A DNA stretch of 64,000 bases from Cryptomeria japonica. Lineage: Eukaryota > Streptophyta > Pinopsida > Cupressales > Cupressaceae. The stretch's first letter is position 1. Every line of letters begins with the position of its first letter. Of this stretch, positions 56,590 through 64,000 are shown piece after piece. Below the pieces are notes generated by a model that had not been told where the DNA came from, did not search any database, and saw nothing but the letters and a program-made list of their open reading frames with translations. A program made the position numbers and the translations under genes. Location of the stretch: assembly GCF_030272615.1 (NCBI RefSeq), contig NC_081407.1:317778456-317842455 (forward strand), given 5' to 3'.

Positions 56590-57814
56590 TGTTGGTCCTC
56601 ACAACTAGAATGGTAACTAAGTGATAAAACAAAATTCAGAGATTGAATATCCTTGATTAGCTAACTTTTCCTGTGGCAAAGGCTCATTTAGTTATCAACC
56701 AGGAATGTAAACTTGAAATGGGCCAGCACTGTATGTGCACCAAGTTCATATTGCAACCATTTTATATAACTGCAGGAAAGGGAATTATTCTTAAAGTAAA
56801 CACACGAATCTCTAATAAACTAATACTTAATCCTACAACTGAAAATTGCCTTAAACAATTACTGTTAAAAGATAAAGTTCTAACGAGTAGCAGGAACTAC
56901 TCTGTTGCCGTGGCTGCAGGAACAAACACATGAACTGTTTCCTATGGCTGCAGGAACAAACATTTGCATAAACAACTATAATAGAAGTATGAAAACTATT
57001 TTAAAACATACAAAAGATTACTCACCAAGTGGGCCCCCTTGAGTGAGTATTTCCAAAACTTCAAATTACACTTATCTAATCATCCAAAATTACTTGATAT
57101 CTTTATTTCATCTTTTATGGAAAATACATACATAACACCATAAAACTATGTATTACAAAATACTATCTTTTTCTCTGCTATCCCCGAGAGGAGAGAGATC
57201 CCTTTTATTTATAGGAAAGCTTATAACAAACTTCTAACTAACTGCCCACATCCCTACAGAATAGGTGAACAAAATTTATTAACAAAAGAAGAAGAAGAAG
57301 TCAACATAAGACAACAAAATAACATATGTCCCGCAGCTGAGAAAATATAGCATGACCACCTCCTAGATCTAAGATCCACTAGGAACAATTATAAATGTTT
57401 TCATAAATCAATCTGCTGAAGAACTGGTCTAGTGATCCTGATCATAACTACATTTCTTTGACTGGGTCTGCATTGCCGTTACATACTTGATAATATTTTG
57501 AACCACCATCTGTCTTTTCCTCACCTTTGCTAACCTTGCATCAAGATATTAACACACACAACAACATGTGTATATACTAATGATAACATGATATAACATA
57601 ACCATTTTGATAATTAACTTTAGATATTTGCATAGACAAATCATTTAAAACCACTATATGACATCCTTAGGCATAGGTTAAACCAGTTTCAAAAACACTT
57701 GAAAGGTATCATCTTAGGAAAACATTATAATCCAAATATCATCTAATCATAAGACCTAAGTAGGAGTATTATATCAGAAATCTATAAAAATAGAGCCATT
57801 GTTTAGGCTCATCA
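56590..57814 (-). repeat. 5' LTR of Athila-1
   Basis: 1225 bp, TGTTGGTCCTCAC to GGCTCATCA. It differs from the 3' LTR by scattered substitutions and small indels. Confidence 0.95.
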
Positions 57815-58113
57815 GATGCTATGGAAGGTTTTTGCAAGTTTTTAAGAGGTGTAGGAGTAGATGCCTTTGGAGCGTCAATTTTTTTATGGGGGGATGAGCC
57901 ATTGATAGACATAGGTGCGCGATTTTGATCTTCCTCAACAAAATCCTTTAAGGATCTCTTTAAGAGTTACATAAAAGAGCCACCTTTCTTTGGAGATGCA
58001 TTTAAATCCTCGTGAGGTTTTGAAATAGTTGGCTTTTGATTTTGGACTTGTTTGATTTCTCTAATATGTTGACTTGTTATGTCTTCTTCTTGTATTTTGC
58101 TTTGGTATTCCAT
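57815..58113 (-). pseudogene. Tat-1 first ORF, segment before the Athila-1 insertion
   Basis: ATG at 58113 opens MEYQSKIQEEDITSQHIREI, then a Ser/Pro/Lys-rich stretch with one TAA, running into the Athila-1 target site and continuing at 46676 towards protease. No capsid motif or knuckle is present. It is either a drastically shortened Gag or the Gag-protease linker of a gag-deleted element. Confidence 0.6.
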
Positions 58114-58690
58114 GTTTTTATGATCTTCAGCTATTTTGAATGTTTCTATTTATGTTCTTTTGATCTTTCGTCTCTATGCTCTAGTTAAAATAGGCATACA
58201 CGTGTGTTGAATATTGTGCAAGGATCCAATTGCCTAGAAGGTGTTTCGATAAGTGACCAACTGTCAATGTAGGTATGATAGAGTGATATGGCATGAAAAG
58301 ATAATTCAAGTATTTGTAGATTTGTAAGTTTTTCGATCTTAGTTTGGAGTGCAATGATAATGATTTTGGTAAAACCAAGTCCAATAGGAACGATATTTCC
58401 TACGATGTGGGACAAGTTTATCCTGATCAAACATTGCAGTTTCGTGATAGAGGATGATAGATCTTGATGAGAAACTATGTTTTGACTGATCAATTTATCA
58501 AAGAAAGTGTGATGTTGCACTTTGAGATGTTAGATCTTAAATTTGCTGGAGATGAATACTTGAAAACCTTAGTGTTTCTTGCTTTGAATCTATTTTAATA
58601 AAAGATAACTTGACTGAGTGACCCGAGAAGATGATCTAGTCTCTATGTTTGACTGTATAAGAAATGGGTTGTTTTTGTTTTCTAATTTTG
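58114..58690 (-). other. Tat-1 leader next to the first ORF
   Basis: No gene is supported. Short frames exist on the minus strand but show no Gag-like motif. Confidence 0.4.
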
Positions 58691-58705
58691 GTGCAGTTTA
58701 CCAAA

Positions 58706-58999
58706 AATGCTAACAAAATGACCAGAAACATTGTTGAACTTACCAAGAACGCTGCTATACTGACCATAAATGCTGCTATATGGACCAAAAACACAAACAA
58801 ATTGACCAGAAACACTGACAAACTAACCGAGAATGTTGCTATACTGACCAGAAATGTTGCTATACTGACCAGAAATGCTGAAAAACTGACTAGAAACGCT
58901 GACAAACTTACCGGAAATGCTGATATAATAACAAAAAACATTGGTATACTGACCAAAAACGCTGACAAACTGACCAGGAACACTAAGGAACACACCAAA
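58706..58999. repeat. 21-bp tandem array A in the Tat-1 leader
   Basis: Fourteen consecutive 21-bp units of the form AAYGCTGACAAACTGACCAGA with no indel between them. Being 7 codons long, the unit keeps frames open on both strands. Confidence 0.93.
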
Positions 59000-59195
59000 A
59001 ATGGTATTCTATAGTGCAATGACTCTAAAGTTCAAAACAATGATGTTTAGACTCAGCAAATTAAGTGCTTGAACTTAGGAGATTGTTGTTTTGACATAAC
59101 TTTTTGATTTTCAGACTTACATAATTGATATTTACACCTAGCAAGTGCAAACTAAAAGATCTAGTGTAGAAACATGAGCAATTTAAAATTTAACC

Positions 59196-59600
59196 CAAAA
59201 GAGTTGTTGTTTAGATCAAAAGAGTTGATATTTAGACTAGAAGAGCTGGCGTTTAGACCAAGAGAGATGACATTTAAGACCATAAGAGCTAACATTTAGA
59301 CCAAGAGCACTGACATTTAGACCAAGAACTCTATTTTTTAAACCAAGAGAGTTGTTGTTTTGACTAGAAACTATGTTGTTTAAACCAAGAGAGTTGTTGT
59401 TTAGACCAGAAGAGATGCTATTGAGACTAGAAGAGGTGCTGTTTAGACCAAGAGAGTTGACATTTAGACCAAGAAATCTATTGTTTAAACTAAGAGAGTT
59501 GTTTCTACCACAAAAGTTGATGTTTAGACCAAGAGAGCCGTTGTTTAGACCATAAACTCTGTTGTTTAAACCAAGAACTCTGAAGTTTAAACTAGTGATG
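59196..59600. repeat. 21-bp tandem array B in the Tat-1 leader
   Basis: About 19 units of the form AGAGTTGTTGTTTAGACCAAG, with occasional small indels. Confidence 0.9.
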
Positions 59601-59710
59601 TTAGAACTTAGGCAATGGTTATTTTTATCCCAAGAGTTAATGTGTAGACTGGAAAATTGATGTTTATACCTAGCAAGCTTAACCTTGGAGAGTTAATGTT
59701 GAAATATGAG

Positions 59711-59970
59711 AAAGCTAACATTCATACCAAGAGAGATGGCGTTTGGACCATGAGAGCTATTGTTTGGACAGAGAGATGGCGTTTGGACCATGAGAGCTAT
59801 TGTTTGGAATGAGAGAGCTATTGTTGGGACCGAGAAAGCTATTGTTTGAAGTGAAAGAGCTACAATTTGGACTGAGAGAGCTAATATTTGGACCAAGAGA
59901 GCTATTGTTTGGACTGAAAAAGCTACTGTTTGGACCGAAAGAGCTACTGTTTGGACTGAAAGAGCTAATT
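59711..59970. repeat. 21-bp tandem array C in the Tat-1 leader
   Basis: About 12 units of the form AGAGCTATTGTTTGGACCGAG. Two similar units recur near 61360-61405 beside the primer site. Confidence 0.9.
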
Positions 59971-61071
59971 TGCTATGAAAATTGTAAATTTGACAATTTG
60001 AAGTTTGAGTTTGCAATTTTTGTTGTATTTCAATGGATGAAATATTGACTTGACTTACAAACATAGAATTCAGATTGTATTTTTGTCCCAAAGGACACAT
60101 AAAGTGTATGTTCAAGAAGCTTTAAAGAAAGCCCAAGTTTTCATGGGTTTTGAACAATTGAAAACACATCATTCAGTCTATCCTAAGGAGATTGGCTTCA
60201 TTATTAGTTCTTAGCCCACACTTGGTACCCTGTCAGCTCACACAGCCTTGTCGCCCCCTAAAGGGCGCCCATGTTTTTGCCTTTGCGAGAGCTAGTGGAG
60301 TCCCATTATGAGCCTAACAATAAGGTCTCAAAAGGGGAGTTCATACATATGCTCAAGAGGGACATATGGTGAGTGTCTTAAGGAGAGATTCTCCCCCCTC
60401 CATGCACTAAGAATTTAATAATGTTCGGAGGTAAACCGGGTAGCTTCTAATTTTAATTGGAACTAGTAAGGGATTCGTTCGGCATGTCGGGGTATAAACT
60501 CAATTAACAGGTCTCCCAACCTTGAAAAGCAAGGTTTCATATACCCGAAGGTATGGAGGAGAGATATTCCTGATCACTGCCGTTGACTTGATTTTTATCA
60601 AATCATGTTTATTTTATAGTGGGTTGGAGTACTTGGTGTTAGCCATTCCCACTTGGGTTGTTCCCCTCTCACCAGCCTTAATTGTTTTGGCCTTATAGGC
60701 TCCTCGGGAGGGAAGGCCCACTAAAGATGCACTATTGAAAGAAAAAGACGAGTCTAGCTTTATGATCACCTAAGAAAGATGAGAGCATACTCGCCTATCA
60801 TCAAAACACATAAGATATGTTTGTTCATTTCTATTGTAATCAGTATATCTACCTAATTTATCAAAAACAAGTGCAAAATCTTGCGGCTACAAACAAAGTT
60901 AGTAATTTATATTGCATTCTTTGACAGTAAAATGGTTTATGACTCTGGTCTTTCACAACAAAATAAGTACCTGCAAAATCAACAAACTGCAAATTAGGTT
61001 CGGGAAAATGACAGTCCAGAAGCAAAAATGAGAAATTCAGAATACCACATTAGAAAAATCAATGAAAAACT
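59971..61071 (-). other. Tat-1 leader, unique part
   Basis: Noncoding region of about 1.1 kb, more GC-rich around 60230-60560. A CGCCCCCTAAAGGGCGCCC stretch near 60252 can fold back. It may hold packaging or translation-control structure; this is inference only. Confidence 0.45.
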
Positions 61072-61275
61072 GAAAACACTATCAAATTGATGAAGAACAC
61101 TATGAAATGTGCCAAGAATGTTGTCAAATTAACCCAAAACGCTATTCTAAACACCAAAAACGTTGCAGAATTGACCAGAATGTTGTTAAATGGATCGAGA
61201 ACGCTGTCAAATATACTAGAAACGCTACAAGATAGACCAAAAATGCTAAGGTATAGATTGAAAATGCTAAAGTAT
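61072..61275. repeat. 21-bp tandem array D in the Tat-1 leader
   Basis: About 10 units of the form AACGCTGTCAAATTGACCAGA, close to array A although about 2 kb away. Confidence 0.88.
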
Positions 61276-61459
61276 GGAAAAACATAAAAATAGAGTTGAG
61301 AAATCTCCCATAAATGCCATTTGAGGTGCCGAGACACTACAATGGAGAAAAAGAACGTGAATCGAGAGCCCGAGAGAGCTAATCTGCACACCGAAAGAGC
61401 TAATCAACCTGTCAATGAGTTTTCTTGCAAGAAAACTTGTTAAAGATCAAAGAGGGATA

Positions 61460-61478
61460 GGCCCCACGGTGGGCGCCA
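61460..61478 (-). other. Primer binding site of Tat-1
   Basis: The minus strand reads TGGCGCCCACCGTGGGGCC three bases after the LTR edge, a TGGCGCC-class primer site typical of plant Tat/Athila elements. Confidence 0.9.
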
Positions 61479-61481
61479 CAA

Positions 61482-62534
61482 TGTCATGAGTGTGAAGTAG
61501 GGTACTTGCAGCTCCTAAGAGATGTGAGTATGGATTTGCTCTCAAATTTGGATAAGAAATCCCAGTGACTTGATTACACCTAGACGGAGGATTTAAAATG
61601 ATATGATATGCAAGATAGATGAGATTGATTATGCTAGATTGATCCAAGAGGCTAATTAAGCTATTGATATGCATGATTAAGCTATGATGATGGAATTTAG
61701 CTAGAATAGAGATCAAGATGACGCTATATGATTCAATAATTATGCTAGAATATGATAAAATTAAACTAGATATAAGATGCAATTGCCTATGATAACAATG
61801 CTTAAATGATATGCTAGAATGGATATGCCTATATTAACAATGCCTAAAATGATATGAGATGGGAACCTTTGTGCTCCAAAATGGGGGATATTTACAGGAA
61901 TCCAAGGCCAAAGCTGAGGTGGCATGAATCAACAATCAAGATTGAATATGGAGATATCAAGGGTTGAATTGGAGGAGGTTGGAGGGAGGGACACTTGTCA
62001 TCTCTGTGGTGACAAGTGTCAAGTAATCTTTCTCGCAAGAGGGCAAGTGTCAAAGGGAGGAGACATGTGGAAAAATTGCCATGTGTCTCAAGGGGAGAAT
62101 ATCCAACCCATAGGAGGTTAGGATGTGCAAGATAGGATAGGGTTAGTTAAACCCAGGATTAGGTGGAATGGGTTAGGTTAGGGGGTTAGAAGTTAGGAGT
62201 CATATGGGTAATTTAAATTTAAAAATTCAAACAATAGGAAAAGGCTAATTAACTTTCAACTACTCATAAATTGATTTGTTTTAATTAATTAGGGGATTAG
62301 AAGGAATTAATTAAATGGGGGGGGGGGGGGAGGGGATTAATTAATTCAGGTTAATTAATCAAAGGGGACTATTGAAATGAACCTATTAAATAGACTATCC
62401 TTAGATTTATTAATAAGTAGATGAATGGGAGAATTTAATCAAATTGCTAATGAATTCAATTAAATTGGGAAGGGGATTAATTAAATAATTGCTTATTTAA
62501 TTAATTATCTTCAGACCATTTTTAGGTGTATATA
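61482..62534 (-). repeat. 5' LTR of Tat-1
   Basis: 1053 bp, TGTCATGAG to GTGTATATA; the terminal CA has become TA. It lacks a TTAGGTTAGG-containing stretch of about 16 bp present in the other copies. A G-rich run is near 62318-62336. Confidence 0.93.
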
Positions 62535-64000
62535 CTATAAATCCTGAAAAGTCCTTAAGTATTAATTCAATATTGCAAGCCCATTGGTAACAATACATGT
62601 TCTGAAAATATTAAACTGAGAGAGGCTTGAACCTTACATAATCACATCAAAAAGTAACAAAATTAGGGAATCACGAGGAGTGAGAACCCATGAACAAAAA
62701 CCTACTGCTGAAATAGACCCAGCAGAAACCACAAACACAAACCAACCCATAAACAAAGCAAAAACCATACACAACATAGAAATATTATATACATATTCGT
62801 AGCTTTAATTCTTAATAGTTTGGACATATTGTTAAAAAGGGTTTTCTAAGGGAAGAACTATAAAGAATTAAAAAGGTTAGTAGAATTTTGGTTATATTAT
62901 AACTACATTAATAAGTCGTTGTCGATAAAGAGGGTGAACTTGTACAAATAATGTTGATCTTGATGTTGATGGTAGCTATATTTTTATTATTAAAGTATTT
63001 TTAAAAAATATATACGTTAAATAATTAAGAAGCCCTTAATAATGAAGTAGGATTTGGTGGGATAGAAGGATGTCTTCTTAAATTGGCTAACAATCTACTT
63101 GCAATCATATAGAAATATACATTAATAGGAAATGATATATACCGTTAATATAGTTTTATCCTTGATTAGAAGGTGAAGATTTCTAAAGAAAACCCTTGGC
63201 ACATCTAAAGTAATGCATGCCTATATAAGCTACAAAACTTGTAATTGATAATGAAAATGAGATATATTCTACCTTTTCATTGGCACCTTTTTGGTAGTGC
63301 ACCAAGTCAATAAACGTGACTTGGGAGCTAATGTTAACTTAGAAGTGTTATAAATTTAACTAACTAATGTGTTTGAATAAATAATATAATGGTCATATGG
63401 AGAACAAAACACATCTAATGCATTTTCTTTAAATGACTAACAAAACAACTTTGGCAGTAGATTATTGGAGAAATTAAAATTGGTATGTAGCATTGTAAAT
63501 ATGGATGCATATGTTTTTATATCTTCTTTAACATTTTAATTTTAAAAGCATAGTTCTCCAAAGACAACATGGGAAGATGTATGACTATGATGTTGAGTGA
63601 TAGTATATTGTAATAGTAATAGGGAGTGATAAGGGGATATGAGGTGGTAGATTTGGAAGAAAGCAACTATTGTAACTTAATCATATTTTATATTGGTTGA
63701 TTTATCTTTATATTTATAGTATGTAGTGAAACTAACTATGGTAGTGATAATTAAAAATAGCTGCAAAAGAAAATTTTGTGAAGGAAAATTCTTTCAAGCA
63801 TAAGGATGGTAGTGCAATGACTAAATGGAAATGGATGATATGTAGGAACAAAACTATAGTTTACATGGAATCCTTCAAAAGCTAGTAAATTTATATTATT
63901 GATTTGAATTAATTAATTTTTCACATGCATAAAATGAGTCATGTGGATATTTGGAGTAGGCATAAACATAGATAGTAAGTTATGAGTAATTAATGAATGA
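62535..64000. repeat. Host segment duplicated from/with 17873-19340
   Basis: Begins with the TSD CTATA and stays collinear with 17873-19340 to the window end. No gene is seen. Confidence 0.88.

Larger units (their letters stand above)
46677..57814 (-). mobile_element. Athila-1: complete Athila-like Ty3/gypsy element nested in Tat-1
   Basis: LTRs of 1212 and 1225 bp flank, on the minus strand, gag, protease, RT, RNase H, integrase and a long third ORF. The TSD is GATGT (46672-46676) and GATGC (57815-57819), with one C-to-T difference. The primer site resembles the TGGTGCC/TGGCGCC class typical of Athila, and RT carries YMDD followed by FTTYG, an Athila-type motif. There is a single RNase H and no chromodomain. 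Length is 11,138 bp. Frameshifts near 54660 and 52600 and many stops disable it. Confidence 0.94.
40156..62534 (-). mobile_element. Tat-1: Tat-type Ty3/gypsy element, RT-deleted, with nested Athila-1
   Basis: LTRs at 40156-41226 and 61482-62534 face a PPT and a primer site, with TSD CTATA on both sides (40151-40155 and 62535-62539). Without Athila-1 it is about 11.2 kb. On the minus strand the order is primer site, a 3.3-kb leader with 21-bp arrays, a short ORF, protease, a second RNase H and integrase. The RT and first RNase H are missing by internal deletion, and no capsid sequence is seen. It is defective on several counts. Confidence 0.92.

Noticed and set aside
58664-59014. Plus-strand 116-codon frame and minus-strand hydrophobic 127-codon frame
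   Set aside because: Both are translations of the 21-bp array; a unit divisible by three keeps all frames open, so openness is not evidence of coding.
59373-60115. Leu/Arg-rich and ALSVQT-rich frames
   Set aside because: Same reason: arrays B and C read as codons.
58706-61275. CRISPR-like array
   Set aside because: Units are contiguous 21-mers without spacers, in a plant retroelement.
1-64000. tRNA, rRNA or organellar DNA
   Set aside because: No cloverleaf, rRNA core or organelle gene motif was recognised; the only tRNA-related sequences are retroelement primer sites.

Overview
This window reads as intergenic DNA from a large plant nuclear genome. It is AT-rich, has no intact host gene, and is packed with nested LTR retrotransposons. 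Plant origin is supported by tRNA-iMet-primed Ty1/copia elements, Tat- and Athila-type Ty3/gypsy elements (Tat types carry a second RNase H), a plant mobile domain (PMD) gene and an Alfin-like PHD exon. The long LTRs and extra ORFs would suit a gymnosperm, but that is a guess; no species can be named.

Layout. (1) 1-2947: 5' part of a minus-strand Ty1/copia element (Copia-1), inserted into a gypsy LTR seen at 2948-3196 and 17631-17872. (2) 3197-17630: a minus-strand LTR element without pol ('Cargo-1') inserted in the same gypsy LTR. It carries a coiled-coil plus zinc-knuckle ORF and a former 1048-codon ORF. Its 3' LTR is split by a complete plus-strand Ty1/copia element (Copia-2, 3483-10967, TSD GGGCC). 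(3) 17873-24387 and 37206-40155: older host DNA with an Alfin-like exon relic, a degenerate TTTAGGG-rich array and an unidentified pseudogene. (4) 24388-37200: a complete plus-strand Tat-type gypsy element (Tat-2, TSD CCTCC) with an antisense, intron-containing PMD gene between pol and the 3' LTR. (5) 40156-62534: a minus-strand Tat-type gypsy element (Tat-1, TSD CTATA), with its reverse transcriptase deleted, 21-bp arrays in its leader, and a complete Athila-like element (46677-57814) nested inside. (6) 62535-64000: host DNA collinear with 17873-19340, so the Tat-1 junction and its flank occur twice.

How the parts relate. Target-site duplications and empty-site comparison give relative order: Tat-1 inserted, its right junction was duplicated, then Copia-1 and Cargo-1 hit one LTR copy, and Copia-2 hit Cargo-1. 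Athila-1 hit the other Tat-1 copy. Nearly all broken frames fail at TAG, TAA or TGA codons explained by single C-to-T changes (CAG, CAA, CGA), as expected from decay of methylated, silenced elements. Cargo-1 shares its PPT/LTR start, LTR-end hairpin and primer site with Copia-2, so a Copia-2-like family is its probable source of enzymes.

The most interesting items are the spliced antisense PMD gene in Tat-2 (three exons joining to 716 codons in one frame), the pol-less Cargo-1, and the 792-codon uncharacterised third ORF of the Athila-like element. Element names here are local labels. All similarity statements are by eye.
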